Of a stretch of DNA of 64,000 nt, positions 51,001 to 60,643 are shown in pieces (within the stretch, counting starts at the first letter, position 1; each line of letters starts with the position of its first letter). A program made the position numbers and the translations under genes. Under the pieces are notes generated by a model. That model had not been told where the DNA came from, did no database searches, and saw only the letters and a program-made list of their open reading frames with translations. Source of the DNA: Candidatus Tectimicrobiota bacterium (GTDB lineage: Bacteria > JACPUC01); assembly GCA_016192455.1 (NCBI GenBank), contig JACPUC010000029.1, positions 175,975 to 239,974 on the forward strand, read 5' to 3'.

Positions 51001-52002
51001 ATGCGTAGAATGGAACGTAACCCCCTACCCAGACTCGATAACAATCCCCATATTCGTGAAAGTCTCCTGCCTTTCTGTCGCTTGCGAGACGGGGAGATTT
51101 GGGAAGATCCAGAAGGAAAGCACAGAGTAGGCTGCCTCGATGCAGCTAATCCAGATAACGTATCACTACTTTTACATAACTTTTCTGCCCACTTGGCCAT
51201 CAACGACCCCCCGTATAACTTGATTGCATTCGAAGAACGCAGTCTGATCGAATATATCGGCTGGTGTGAGAGATGGGTGCGAAATACTCTAGCGCACTTA
51301 GCCCAAGATGCCTCCTGTTATATATGGTTAGGAGCAGATCAGAATAATCAATTCCAACCTCTGCCTGACTTTATGATAATGATGAGAAACTTTCAAGAGC
51401 TTAAGCCACGTTCTTTTATTACTCTCCGTAATCAGCGAGGTTACGGAACACAGCAGAACTGGATGGCCATCCGACAGGAGCTCCTCTATTACACAAGGGG
51501 ACATCCACCTTTTTACGTTCAATACACGGAAATTCCCAAAATTCTTCGAGGATATTATAAGGAAGTTAATGGAGCGTTAACAGAAAATCTACAACGCAGC
51601 AAGGCCCTCACTATCCGCCCCGGGAATGTTTGGGTTGATATTCAGCAGATCTTTTATCGCCTAGGGGAGAATGTCTCTGGTTGTTATGCGCAAAAGCCTT
51701 TGCGCGCAATAGGGCGAATCATTTCAGCAAGCTCAGATCAAGACAACGTTGTCCTCGATTTCTTTGCCCACGCAGGGACCACTCTACTTGCCTGTGAACG
51801 CTTAAGAAGACAGTGCTTCACAATGGACATTGATCCTGTCTATTGCGAAATAACTATTCGAAGGTTGGAATTATTCAGGCGACATGGTCTGCTAGGCTGG
51901 CAAAATGGAGATCCTTTTGCTGGTTGTATTGAAGATATCCGAGCATCTTCAAAAGAGTCCGACCTTCTTACACCTAATCGCCAAGTAAGTCTTTTTGAGT
52001 AA
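51001..52002 (+). CDS. site-specific DNA methyltransferase (N6-adenine or N4-cytosine, beta-type order)
   Basis: A 333-residue methyltransferase. The catalytic motif DPPY is at residues 69-72, and the AdoMet-binding motif follows much later as DFFAHAGTTLLAC (about residues 250-262), a variant of DPFxGSGTT. Catalytic-before-AdoMet order is typical of beta-class amino-methyltransferases. The DNA is distinctly AT-richer than the flanking genes. It precedes an endonuclease-like gene by 6 bases, so the two form a type II restriction-modification system. ATG 51010, with GAGGA nine bases upstream, is an alternative start. The pair sits immediately after glmS. Confidence 0.88.
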   Translation: MRRMERNPLPRLDNNPHIRESLLPFCRLRDGEIWEDPEGKHRVGCLDAANPDNVSLLLHNFSAHLAINDPPYNLIAFEERSLIEYIGWCERWVRNTLAHLAQDASCYIWLGADQNNQFQPLPDFMIMMRNFQELKPRSFITLRNQRGYGTQQNWMAIRQELLYYTRGHPPFYVQYTEIPKILRGYYKEVNGALTENLQRSKALTIRPGNVWVDIQQIFYRLGENVSGCYAQKPLRAIGRIISASSDQDNVVLDFFAHAGTTLLACERLRRQCFTMDIDPVYCEITIRRLELFRRHGLLGWQNGDPFAGCIEDIRASSKESDLLTPNRQVSLFE

Positions 52003-52008
52003 AGAAAA

Positions 52009-52674
52009 ATGGACGAGCTAGAAAAGCAGCTATACGAACGTATAGCTGCTCTTGAAGATGAGGAATCCTTCCGAAGCAGATTAGAGGATTTAATCTCAGT
52101 TTATCCCTTCAATGAGTATGAGTTTATTATTTCGACTCTTCTTGGCATGGACAAGCTTACTGTTGAGGAGTATTATGACCTAAGGGAAGAGTACATATCA
52201 AGAAACATGTTTTTATACATCTTTGAGATTAGTGCTCTCCGAGGTTTTGGTGGGACGTGGGCACATGGTCATTTGAAGGAACTACATCAGGAACTTGAAA
52301 AACCAACGAAGAAGAAAGATCAGAACTATCGAGGCGAATACGATCTTCTTTTAGATAACGTTATAAAGATTGAGGTAAAAGCATCTAGAGCGGTTGAATT
52401 TGCTCGTGATGAGCCGCTGTATGTCAAGGCCCTTTCTTCGAGATTTACGCAACCATTTGACATGAACTTTCAACAGGTTAAACCAGCGTGTTGTCATGTC
52501 TTTGTCTGGATTGGTGTTTGGCGTGATCTTATACGCTACTGGGTACTAGCCTCAAAAGAGGTGGAACAGAGCAGACATTTCTCCAAGGGACAACACAGGG
52601 GAAACATCGGAGAGGGTCAACAAAGTCGAGTATTCACTATCATGTGTCAATGCCGGCGTAGTAAGATACAGTAA
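52009..52674 (+). CDS. putative type II restriction endonuclease (PD-(D/E)xK type)
   Basis: A 221-residue protein. The segment GEYDLLLDNVIKIEVKASRA places D112, E122 and K124 in the spacing of the PD-(D/E)xK nuclease core. The N-terminal part is helical and acidic; the C-terminal part has beta-rich segments (CCHVFVWIGVW). It begins 6 bases after the methyltransferase and shares its low GC content, so it is most likely the cognate restriction enzyme. The recognition sequence cannot be inferred. No closer family was recognised, and a DNA-mismatch or Vsr-like nuclease is less likely because of length. Confidence 0.75.
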   Translation: MDELEKQLYERIAALEDEESFRSRLEDLISVYPFNEYEFIISTLLGMDKLTVEEYYDLREEYISRNMFLYIFEISALRGFGGTWAHGHLKELHQELEKPTKKKDQNYRGEYDLLLDNVIKIEVKASRAVEFARDEPLYVKALSSRFTQPFDMNFQQVKPACCHVFVWIGVWRDLIRYWVLASKEVEQSRHFSKGQHRGNIGEGQQSRVFTIMCQCRRSKIQ

Positions 52675-52791
52675 TCTTTATTACTTTGAGCCCAAATTCG
52701 TTGGAGGTGGTTACGCGGATGGATGACCAGAGGAGATATATAATAGACATCTCGATCCGCCCAGGTCTCTCTTAACATCAGTTGAGATCCC

Positions 52792-53613
52792 ATGACTACC
52801 CTTCCCTCACTCGACGACTTCTTCGCCGACCTCGATCACTTTGCCCACGCGGAGCTCATCCGCGGCGCGGCGCCGATCTGGTCGGTCCTCGGGCGCATCG
52901 GCGGCTACCTCGACGACTACTTCGCGGCGCTGCGCCGGGCCGGCATCATGGCCGATCCGCCGGAGGGGCTGCGGCTGGAGCGGCAGCCCGACGCCGACGG
53001 CAAGTGGCTGCTGACGGCGGAACGCTGCACGCGCCTGGAGACGACCGTCGTCCTCCTCGACCAGCGCATCGCCCTCGGCGCCGGGGCCGTCATCGAGCCG
53101 GGGGTGGTGATCAAGGAGGGCTGCATCGTCGGCGCCGGCTGCGAGCTGCGTCAGGGCGCCTACCTGCGGGGCAACGTCATCCTGGGCGACGAGGCGGTGG
53201 TCGGCCACGTCACCGAGGTGAAGAACTCCATCTTCATGCAGCACGCCGAGGCGGGGCACTTCGCCTACGTCGGCGACAGCCTCCTGGGGGCGCACGTCAA
53301 CCTCGGCGCCGGCACGAAGCTGGCGAACCTGCCGCTGCGCACGGCGGAGCAGAAGGAGAGCGGTCGGCTGGCGCCCATCCGACTCACCCTGAACGGCAAG
53401 GAGCACGACACTGGCCTCGTGAAGCTCGGCGCCATCCTCGGCGACCAGGTGGAGATCGGCTGCAACACCGTCACCGCGCCTGGCTGCCTGGTGGGCAAGG
53501 AATGCTGGGTCTACCCCACGCTGACCGTGAAGAAGGGCTACTACCCGCCCCGTCACATCATCAAGACCAAGGCCGGCGAGCTCATCGCCGAGCCCATGCG
53601 CCGCAACCCATGA
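52792..53613 (+). CDS. left-handed beta-helix acyltransferase-like protein (GlmU C-terminal-like)
   Basis: A 273-residue protein. An N-terminal alpha-helical extension of about 70 residues precedes a hexapeptide-repeat left-handed beta-helix (ALGAGAVIEPGVVIKEGCIV, then GAYLRGNVILGDEAVVGHV). The helix ends with LVGKECWVYPTLTVKKGYYPP. GHVTEVKNSIF and LGAGTKLANL correspond to acetyltransferase-site regions of GlmU-like enzymes. It lacks a nucleotidyltransferase domain, so it could supply the acetyl transfer step missing upstream. It overlaps the helicase start by 4 bases (ATGA). It was probably once next to glmS before the restriction-modification insertion. Confidence 0.82.
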   Translation: MTTLPSLDDFFADLDHFAHAELIRGAAPIWSVLGRIGGYLDDYFAALRRAGIMADPPEGLRLERQPDADGKWLLTAERCTRLETTVVLLDQRIALGAGAVIEPGVVIKEGCIVGAGCELRQGAYLRGNVILGDEAVVGHVTEVKNSIFMQHAEAGHFAYVGDSLLGAHVNLGAGTKLANLPLRTAEQKESGRLAPIRLTLNGKEHDTGLVKLGAILGDQVEIGCNTVTAPGCLVGKECWVYPTLTVKKGYYPPRHIIKTKAGELIAEPMRRNP

Positions 53614-55925
53614 CCTCGCCGACCCCGCAAACAAAGTCTGCGCCGCCCCTCAACCCGCAGCAACGCGCCGCCGTCGAGCACACAGAGGGGCCGCTCCTCG
53701 TTTTCGCCGGCGCCGGCTCGGGGAAGACGTTCGTCATCACCCAGCGCATCGCGCACCTCGTGCACCAGCGCGGCGTGGCGCCGCAGCAGATCATCGCGCT
53801 CACCTTCACGAACAAGGCCGCCGGGGAGATGCGCGAGCGCCTTGCCGCCGCCCTCGGGCCGCTCGCCCGGGGCATTTGGATCAGCACCTTCCACGCCGCC
53901 TGCACGCGCATCCTGCGCCGCCACCACGAGCTCCTCGGCCTGCCGCAGCGCTTCGTCATCTACGACGCCGCCGATCAGAAACACCTCCTGAAGCAGGTGC
54001 TGCGGGACCTGAAGATCGACGCGACGCGCTTCCCGGAGGCGGCCTTCGCCAGCCGCATCAGCCGCCTGAAGAGCGACCCGCAGGCGCCGCCGCCGGAGCC
54101 GGCGGCAAAGCCGCGCTTCGGCATCGAGCAGCACCTCGCGGCGGTCGCCGCGGCCTATGACGAGGCCCTGCGCGCCAACGGCGCGGTCGATTTCGACGAT
54201 CTCCTGCGCCTCACCGTGGAGCTGTGGGAGAGCTACCCGGCGGTCCTCGAGACCTACCGCGAGACGCTGCGCTACGTGCTCGTGGATGAGTACCAGGACA
54301 CGAACGCCATGCAGTGGCGTCTCCTCGACCTCCTCTGCCGCACGCATCAGAACCTCTGCGTGGTCGGCGATGACGACCAGAGCATCTACCGCTGGCGCGG
54401 CGCCGACGTGGGGAACATCCTCGAGTTCGCGCGCCACTACCCGAAAGCGCGGGTCATCACCCTGGGGGAGAACTACCGCTCCTCGGAGACGATCCTGCAT
54501 GCGGCCTCCGCCGTGGTGGCGCGCAACAGGCGGCGGCAGCCGAAGGAGCTCTTCACCGGCCGCGGCCCGGGGGAGAAGATCATCCTCTTCGAGGCGTACG
54601 ACGAAGAGGAAGAGGCGAGCTTCATCACCGCGGGGGTGCGCCACCGCCGCGAGGCGGAGGGGACCGATTACCGCGACATCGCCGTCTTCTTCCGCACCAA
54701 CGCCCAGTCGCGCGTCGTCGAGGATGGGCTGCGCCGCGCCGGCATCCCCTACCAGGTGGTCGGCGGCTTGAAGTTCTACGACCGCAAGGAGGTGAAGGAC
54801 CTCCTAGCCTACGTGCGCCTTCTCGTCAACCCGCGGGACGACGTCAGCCTGCTGCGCATCATCAATGTGCCGCCGCGCGGCATCGGCGCCGCGACGCTGC
54901 AGCGCCTTACCGATTACGCCAAGCGCGCCCGCCTCCCCCTCCTGGAGGCCGTGCGTCACGCGGCGCACCCGCACCTGGCCCGCGCCGAGGATGCCGACCT
55001 CGGCGCCGCCGTCGCCGGCAAGGCGGCGCGCGGCCACCTGCAGCAATTCGTTCTCCTCCTCGACGAGCTGGGGAAGATGGTGGCCGAGGCGTCGGCCTCG
55101 GAGACCCTCACGGCGGTCTTGCGGCGCAGCGGCTACCTCGAGAGCCTGGCGAAGGAGGAGGACGCCCAGGCCGAGTCGCGGCGCGAGAACCTCAACGAGC
55201 TGATCAGCGCGGCGCAGGACTTCGAGCAAGAGAACGACGGCGAGGTGGACGTGGCGGCCTTCCTCGATCACGCGGCCCTGGTGGCGCACCAGGACGTGAT
55301 GAGCGATGCGAGCGGCGTGGTCACGTTGATGACGCTGCACGCCTCGAAGGGGCTGGAATTCGACACCGTCTTCATGGCCGGCATGGAGGAGGGCCTCTTC
55401 CCGCATGAGCGCTCGCGGCACACCACGGCGGAGCTGGAAGAGGAGCGCCGCCTGTGCTATGTTGGCATGACGCGCGCCAAGAACCGCCTCCTCATGAGCT
55501 GGGCGACCACCCGCCGGGTGGGGGGCCAGCGCCGCTCGTCTCTCCCCTCGCAGTTCCTGGCGGATCTCCCGCAGGAGGACCTCACGGAGGCGGCGGTCCC
55601 GCATCGCTTGGGGGGTCAGACTGCCGCACTCGACCGCGCGACGCTCGCCGACGGCATGCCGCGACGGAAGCCGCGGGCCTCCCGGGAGCGGCGTGAGTTA
55701 GCGTACGAGGTTGAACCGGCGGCTCAGTCCGGAGGAGAGGCGAGCACGAGCGATGGCTACCGGCGCGGCATGCGGGTGCGTCATGCCATCTTCGGGGTGG
55801 GTGTGGTGCGCGAGGTCTCCGGCAGCGGCGACACGCTGAAGCTGAGCGTTGAGTTCCCCGGCGCCGGCGTGAAGAAGCTGATGGTGAAGTACGCCGGCCT
55901 GGAGGTCGTCGAGCCTCGTCGCTGA
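53610..55925 (+). CDS. pcrA: UvrD/PcrA-type ATP-dependent 3'-5' DNA helicase
   Basis: A 771-residue superfamily 1 helicase for nucleotide-excision repair and removal of recombinase or RNA polymerase from DNA. Motifs in order: Walker A AGAGSGKT (about residue 34), TFTNKAAGEMRER, STFHAACTRILRR, DEYQDTN (motif II), GDDDQSIYRWRGA (III), ENYRSSETIL (IV), LMTLHASKGLEFD (V) and CYVGMTRAKNRL (VI). A C-terminal Tudor-like segment (MRVRHAIFGVGVV) typical of PcrA closes the protein. The start codon overlaps the stop of the preceding gene (ATGA), indicating translational coupling. It heads a pcrA-gatC-gatB order. Confidence 0.95.
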   Translation: MTSPTPQTKSAPPLNPQQRAAVEHTEGPLLVFAGAGSGKTFVITQRIAHLVHQRGVAPQQIIALTFTNKAAGEMRERLAAALGPLARGIWISTFHAACTRILRRHHELLGLPQRFVIYDAADQKHLLKQVLRDLKIDATRFPEAAFASRISRLKSDPQAPPPEPAAKPRFGIEQHLAAVAAAYDEALRANGAVDFDDLLRLTVELWESYPAVLETYRETLRYVLVDEYQDTNAMQWRLLDLLCRTHQNLCVVGDDDQSIYRWRGADVGNILEFARHYPKARVITLGENYRSSETILHAASAVVARNRRRQPKELFTGRGPGEKIILFEAYDEEEEASFITAGVRHRREAEGTDYRDIAVFFRTNAQSRVVEDGLRRAGIPYQVVGGLKFYDRKEVKDLLAYVRLLVNPRDDVSLLRIINVPPRGIGAATLQRLTDYAKRARLPLLEAVRHAAHPHLARAEDADLGAAVAGKAARGHLQQFVLLLDELGKMVAEASASETLTAVLRRSGYLESLAKEEDAQAESRRENLNELISAAQDFEQENDGEVDVAAFLDHAALVAHQDVMSDASGVVTLMTLHASKGLEFDTVFMAGMEEGLFPHERSRHTTAELEEERRLCYVGMTRAKNRLLMSWATTRRVGGQRRSSLPSQFLADLPQEDLTEAAVPHRLGGQTAALDRATLADGMPRRKPRASRERRELAYEVEPAAQSGGEASTSDGYRRGMRVRHAIFGVGVVREVSGSGDTLKLSVEFPGAGVKKLMVKYAGLEVVEPRR

Positions 55926-56014
55926 GCCGCCGCGGGGCGCCGCTGGGCTGCCAGCCGAGCCGTGGCGGCGCGGTCGAGGCGGAAGCCGGCTTCTCCCCAA
56001 GCAGGACGCGCAGG

Positions 56015-56302
56015 ATGAAGATCACCGACGCCCAGGTGGAGTACGTGGCGCAGTTGGCGCGCCTCGAGCTGAGCCCCGAGGAGAAGGCGCGCCTGCGCGA
56101 CCAGCTCAACTCCATCCTGGAGTATATGGAGAAGCTCAACGAGCTGAACACCGACGAGGTGGAGCCGACGTCGCACGTGCTGCCGATCACGAATGTTATG
56201 AAAGAGGACCGGGTGGAGCCGAGCCTGAGCCGCGAGGCCAGCCTGGCGAATGCCCCGAACCATGAGGACGGGCACATCCGGGTGCCGAAAATCATCGAGT
56301 AG
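56015..56302 (+). CDS. gatC: Asp-tRNA(Asn)/Glu-tRNA(Gln) amidotransferase subunit C
   Basis: A 95-residue GatC, the small subunit that clamps GatA and GatB in the tRNA-dependent transamidation of Glu-tRNA(Gln) and/or Asp-tRNA(Asn). It shows the family pattern: VEYVAQLARLELSPEEKARL, LNSILEYMEKLNELNTD and the ending IRVPKIIE. It lies about 90 bases after pcrA and 76 bases before gatB. In most genomes gatA sits between gatC and gatB; here it does not. Confidence 0.95.
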   Translation: MKITDAQVEYVAQLARLELSPEEKARLRDQLNSILEYMEKLNELNTDEVEPTSHVLPITNVMKEDRVEPSLSREASLANAPNHEDGHIRVPKIIE

Positions 56303-56378
56303 GGGAGCGCGCGGCCGCGGGCGCCGCGGGGGGAGAAGGCCCGGCGCCGGCCGCGTTCCCGGCAGTGGATGAACCACC

Positions 56379-57815
56379 ATGGAACTGGAAACCGTCATCG
56401 GGCTGGAGGTGCACGCGCAGCTCCTGACGCGCTCGAAGATCTTCTGCACCTGCACCACCGAGTTCGGGCGCGCGCCGAATGAGTCGGCCTGCCCGATCTG
56501 CCTCGGCATGCCGGGGGTGCTGCCGGTGCTCAACCGCACCGTGGTCGAGTTCGCCATGAAGCTCGGCCTCGCCGTGCATGCCACCGTGGCGCGCTCCTGC
56601 CGCTTCGCCCGCAAGAACTACTTCTACCCCGACCTGCCGAAGGGCTACCAGATTTCACAGTTCGAGCAGCCCCTCTGCGTCGGCGGCCACATCGACATCC
56701 AGCCGAACGGCGGTTCCAAACGCATCGGCCTGACGCGCATCCACATGGAGGAGGATGCCGGCAAGCTCATCCACGGCGAGAACCTCGGCGACCCCAACTC
56801 GAGCTACGTGGACCTCAACCGCGCCGGCATCCCCCTGGTCGAGATCGTCAGCGAGCCGGACCTCAGCTCGCCCGAGGAGGCGCGCGCCTACCTTCTGAAG
56901 CTGAAAAGCCTGCTGCAGTACCTCGAGGTGTGCGACGGCAACATGGAGGAGGGAAGCCTGCGCTGCGACGCCAACATCTCGCTGCGCCCCAAGGGGGCGA
57001 CGGCGTTGGGGACGAAGACCGAGATCAAGAACATGAACTCCTTCCGCAACGTGCAGCGGGCGCTGGAGTACGAAATCGAGCGCCAGCGCGCCATCCTCTC
57101 GGGCGGCGGCACGATCCACCAGGAGACCCGCCTGTGGGATGCCACCCAGGGCGTCACCCTGCCGATGCGCTCGAAGGAGCACGCCCACGATTACCGCTAC
57201 TTCCCGGAGCCGGACCTCGTTCCCCTCGTGGTCGATGAGGCCTGGATCGTGGCGGTGCGCGCCACCATCCCCGAGCTGCCCGACGAGAAGCGCCAGCGTT
57301 TCGAGCGCGACTACGGTCTGCCCGCCTACGACGCCGAGGTGCTGACCACCAGCCGGCCCCTGGCGGACTACTTCGAGACGGCGGCGCGGCGCTACCCGAA
57401 GCCGAAGGTCGTCAGCAACTGGGTGATGGGGGAGCTGCTCGGCGCCCTCAACCGCAGCGGCAAGGAGATCGGCGCCTGCCCGATCGCTCCAGAGAACCTG
57501 GCCGAACTCCTGCAGCTCATCGACGCCGGCACCATCAGCGGCAAGATCGCCAAGACGGTCTTCGAGGAGATGTTCGAGACCAGCGCCTCCCCCAGGGCCA
57601 TCGTGGCCGAGAAGGGGCTGACCCAAATCTCGGACAGCAGCGCCGTGGAGCGCGTCGTTGACGAGGTCATCGCCGCGAACCCGGAGCAGCTCATGCAGTA
57701 CCGCGCCGGCAGGACGAAGCTCCTCGGCTTCTTCGTGGGGCAGGTGATGAAGGCGACGCACGGCAAGGCGAACCCGCAGCTCGTCAATGACCTGCTGCGC
57801 GAGAAGCTGCGGTAA
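56379..57815 (+). CDS. gatB: Asp-tRNA(Asn)/Glu-tRNA(Gln) amidotransferase subunit B
   Basis: A 478-residue GatB of normal length. The N-terminal kinase-like cradle opens [14 protein letters not shown] and contains the zinc-binding cysteines (CTCT, then CPIC). The segment [16 protein letters not shown] is the family signature, and [12 protein letters not shown] and [12 protein letters not shown] follow. The C-terminal helical YqeY-like domain (from about residue 330) ends NDLLREKL. It phosphorylates the misacylated tRNA before amide transfer by GatA. gatA is not in the window, so the complex must be completed from elsewhere. Confidence 0.96.
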   Translation: MELETVIGLEVHAQLLTRSKIFCTCTTEFGRAPNESACPICLGMPGVLPVLNRTVVEFAMKLGLAVHATVARSCRFARKNYFYPDLPKGYQISQFEQPLCVGGHIDIQPNGGSKRIGLTRIHMEEDAGKLIHGENLGDPNSSYVDLNRAGIPLVEIVSEPDLSSPEEARAYLLKLKSLLQYLEVCDGNMEEGSLRCDANISLRPKGATALGTKTEIKNMNSFRNVQRALEYEIERQRAILSGGGTIHQETRLWDATQGVTLPMRSKEHAHDYRYFPEPDLVPLVVDEAWIVAVRATIPELPDEKRQRFERDYGLPAYDAEVLTTSRPLADYFETAARRYPKPKVVSNWVMGELLGALNRSGKEIGACPIAPENLAELLQLIDAGTISGKIAKTVFEEMFETSASPRAIVAEKGLTQISDSSAVERVVDEVIAANPEQLMQYRAGRTKLLGFFVGQVMKATHGKANPQLVNDLLREKLR

Positions 57816-57932
57816 TCGAACGCGCCGCCGCGGCTGCGGTCGTCCGCGAAAACCCGGCAAGGGGGTCGCCGGCGGGCCGCCGAGAACGCCGCTGCGGCAG
57901 GCCGTCTCCTCTTTCCTCTTCCCCATCACGGT

Positions 57933-58196
57933 ATGGCACCACTGGCGCGGTTCACCTCGCACTCGCTCACCACGCTCCTCCATGCCTTTCAGTTCGGCAA
58001 GCTCACCGAACGCTCCTTCCTCATCGTCGCGGCTCTGATCATCGGCGTGCTGAGCGGCTTCGGCGCCGTGGTCTTCCGCCTCCTCATCCACGGCGTTCAG
58101 CAGTTCGTTTACGGCAGCCACGGCGGCTTCCGGGCGGTGCTGGCGCGGGCGCCGACGGCGGTCCATTGCCGCGCCACCTCCCGAGGCGGCGACTGA
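57933..58196 (+). pseudogene. N-terminal remnant of a ClC chloride channel
   Basis: An 87-codon frame. Its central part (FLIVAALIIGVLSGFGAVVF, then RLLIHGVQQFVYGSHGG) parallels the first membrane helix of the full ClC gene 300 bases downstream (VMVAAGIIGVLAGFGTVGF...KHGG). After that helix it loses similarity and stops. It lacks all pore motifs. It appears to be the broken remainder of a tandem duplicate; a short real membrane protein is less likely. No ribosome site is evident. Confidence 0.55.
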
Positions 58197-58214
58197 CCTT
58201 TCTCGCACCTGGAG

Positions 58215-60074
58215 ATGCTGACGGTGAGCGACTCCCCGCGGACGACTCCCGCCCATGACCCGTCCCTGAAGCCGCGCCTCTGGTTCAGCCGCGAGGACTT
58301 CCGCCGTTTCGCCACCTCGCAGCTCTCGGCCGAGAGCACCTACGTGATGGTGGCGGCGGGGATCATCGGCGTGCTCGCCGGTTTCGGCACCGTCGGTTTC
58401 ATCAAGCTCATCGAGCTGGTGCAATGGCTCCTCTTCAAGCACGGCGGGGCCTTGCTCGTGGCCGTGGCGCAGATCCCCTGGTACTACGTCGTGCTCGGAC
58501 CGGCGCTCGGCGGGCTCGTGGTGGGGCCGCTCATCCGTTACGGCGCCGCCGAGGCAAAGGGGCACGGAGTGCCGGAGGTCATCGAAGCCCTGGTGCTGCG
58601 CGGCGGAATCATCCGCCGCCGCGCCACCGTCGTGAAGGCCCTGGCCTCCTCGATCACCATCGGCAGCGGCGGCTCGACGGGACCGGAGGGGCCGATCATG
58701 CAGATCGGCGCCGGCATCGGCAGCGCCGTCGGCCAGCTCCTCAAGGTCTCCACCGAGCGCCTCCGCCTCTTTGCCGCCTGCGGCGCCGCCGGCGGCCTGG
58801 CGGCGATCTTCAACGCCCCCATCGCCGGCGCCCTCTTCATCCTCGAGACGGTCCTGGGCGACTTCGGCTACGAGACCTTCAGCCCCATCGTCGTGGCCGC
58901 CGTCCTGGCCACCGCCATGAGCCGCTTCGTCCTCGGCGACTTCTCCGTCATCACCGTCCCCGCCTACGCCCTCGTCAGCCACTGGGAGTTCATCCCCTAC
59001 CTCATCCTCGGCATCGCGGCGGGCTTCGCGGCGGTCTTCTTCATCCGCCTCCTCTACTACGTGGAAGACAGCTTCAACGGCCTGCGCCTGCCGGAGATTC
59101 TGAAGCCGGCGCTCGGCGGTCTCCTCGTCGGGCTGGCGGCGCTGGCGCTGCCGCACCTGATGGGGGAAGGCTACTTCACCATCGAGCAGGCCATCTCCGG
59201 CACCTTGAGCTGGCAGATTTTGGCGGCGCTCGTGCTCACCAAGATGCTCGCCACCAGCGTCAGCCTGGGAAGCGGCGGCTCGGGCGGCATCTTCGCGCCC
59301 TGCCTCTTCATGGGCGCGGTGCTCGGCGGCGCCTTGGGGAACCTCTTCCAAGCGGTCGCACCCAGCCTGGTGGCGGACTCGGGAGCCTACGCCATGGTGG
59401 GCATGGGCGCCATGGTGGCGGGCACCACCCACGCCCCCCTCACCGCCATCGTCATCCTCTTCGAGCTGACGGGGGACTACACCACCATCCTGCCGGTGAT
59501 GATCACCTGCACCGTCAGCACCCTGATCTCGTCGGTCCTCACGAACCGCGAGTCGGTCTACGGGCTGAAGCTGCGGCGCAAAGGCATCCTCGTCCGCCGC
59601 GGCCGCGACCACCGGGTGATGGAGCGCCTGCGCGTGGCCGACGTCATGCACCCGGGGATCGAGACCCTGCCCGAGGAGATGCCGTTCCGCCAGCTTCTCG
59701 AGCGCCTCACCCAGGGAGTCTCGACGTATTACCCGATCGTCGACGCGCAGGGGCGGATGACCGGCATCCTCTCCCTGAAGGATGTGCGGCCCATCCTCCT
59801 CGAGCAGTCCCTGGCCGACCTCGTCGTCGCCAAGGATATCGCCACCCACAAGGTGATCAGCGTCCGGCCGAGCGACAGCCTGGCGGAGGCGATGGAGAAG
59901 TTCGCCCGCAAGGGCATCCCGTTCCTCCCCGTCGTCGCCGCCGACGAGCCGCGGCGGCTGCTCGGGCGGCTGCACCGGCGCGACGTCCTCGCCGCATACA
60001 ATCAGGCCATTATCAGGAGCCGCCAGCCGACCCCCACCCAGGAGGAGCCCGGCGCGGCGGCGGGGGAGACGTAG
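58215..60074 (+). CDS. ClC-type chloride channel/transporter with CBS domain pair
   Basis: A 619-residue protein. Residues about 45-440 are the ClC membrane domain with selectivity-filter segments GSGGSTG, GPEGP (gating Glu of the GxEGP motif present) and GGIFAP. From about residue 470 two CBS motifs follow (VADVMHPGIETLP and HKVISVRPSDSLAEAM), which bind adenine nucleotides and regulate gating. Cl-/H+ exchange is likely because the gating Glu is kept. The start is ATG 58215. It directly follows the partial ClC remnant and probably arose with it by duplication. Confidence 0.92.
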   Translation: MLTVSDSPRTTPAHDPSLKPRLWFSREDFRRFATSQLSAESTYVMVAAGIIGVLAGFGTVGFIKLIELVQWLLFKHGGALLVAVAQIPWYYVVLGPALGGLVVGPLIRYGAAEAKGHGVPEVIEALVLRGGIIRRRATVVKALASSITIGSGGSTGPEGPIMQIGAGIGSAVGQLLKVSTERLRLFAACGAAGGLAAIFNAPIAGALFILETVLGDFGYETFSPIVVAAVLATAMSRFVLGDFSVITVPAYALVSHWEFIPYLILGIAAGFAAVFFIRLLYYVEDSFNGLRLPEILKPALGGLLVGLAALALPHLMGEGYFTIEQAISGTLSWQILAALVLTKMLATSVSLGSGGSGGIFAPCLFMGAVLGGALGNLFQAVAPSLVADSGAYAMVGMGAMVAGTTHAPLTAIVILFELTGDYTTILPVMITCTVSTLISSVLTNRESVYGLKLRRKGILVRRGRDHRVMERLRVADVMHPGIETLPEEMPFRQLLERLTQGVSTYYPIVDAQGRMTGILSLKDVRPILLEQSLADLVVAKDIATHKVISVRPSDSLAEAMEKFARKGIPFLPVVAADEPRRLLGRLHRRDVLAAYNQAIIRSRQPTPTQEEPGAAAGET

Positions 60075-60227
60075 AGGCGGCCCGCCAGGAGAGCACCGGC
60101 GAAGCCCGCCCCGCGCGGGATGGGATCATGCTGCGGTCCCCCGCGTCAAGCACCCCGCGGGGGCCCCCCGCGCCCGGCGGCGTCCGCCACCATGGCCCCG
60201 CGGGAAAACACCGGAAGGAGCCCCCCC

Positions 60228-60563
60228 ATGCTCAGCATTGCCTTGCTCTGGTTGACCTCCGCCCTGACCATTTTCGTCCTGTCGCGCAGCTTGCCAGGCT
60301 TCCGCATCAAGAGCTTCGGCACCGCCCTCGTCGTCGCCGCTGTTTATGGCGTCCTGCACCTCCTCTTCTACCGCCTCCTCGTGATCATCGCCTTCCTTCC
60401 CTATGTCATCACCTTCGGCCTCTTCGGGCTGGTCATCAACGCCTTCCTCCTCTATATTGCCGACAAGCTCATCCGCGATTTCGAGATTGCGTCGCTCGGC
60501 AGGACGTTCCTGGCCGCGATTCTCCTGACGCTCTCCAACGTGGTCTTCCAGGCGCTCCTCTGA
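60228..60563 (+). CDS. phage holin family (YvlD-like) membrane protein
   Basis: A 111-residue, four-helix membrane protein. It opens MLSIALLWLTSALTIFVLSR and contains LPGFRIKSFGTALVVAAVYG, then LLVIIAFLPYVITFG and LVINAFLLYIADKLI, the pattern of the YvlD/phage_holin_4_2 family. These are chromosomal envelope-stress-type membrane proteins and not phage lysis genes, and no phage genes surround it. The start is ATG 60228, with AAGGAG upstream in a poly-C context. It lies between the ClC channel and polA on the same strand. Confidence 0.88.
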   Translation: MLSIALLWLTSALTIFVLSRSLPGFRIKSFGTALVVAAVYGVLHLLFYRLLVIIAFLPYVITFGLFGLVINAFLLYIADKLIRDFEIASLGRTFLAAILLTLSNVVFQALL

Positions 60564-60643
60564 ACGCCGGCAGGAGAGGCGTGCGGAGGGTGGGAGGCGC
60601 GGCGAGGGCAAGCGCCTGCCCGCTTTCCGGACAGGTGGCACCC

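Noticed and set aside
50853-51203. Minus-strand frames containing TVTDLAR or TVTLLAK at both glmS tails
   Set aside because: These are antisense readings of the conserved glmS 3' end, a common annotation artefact.
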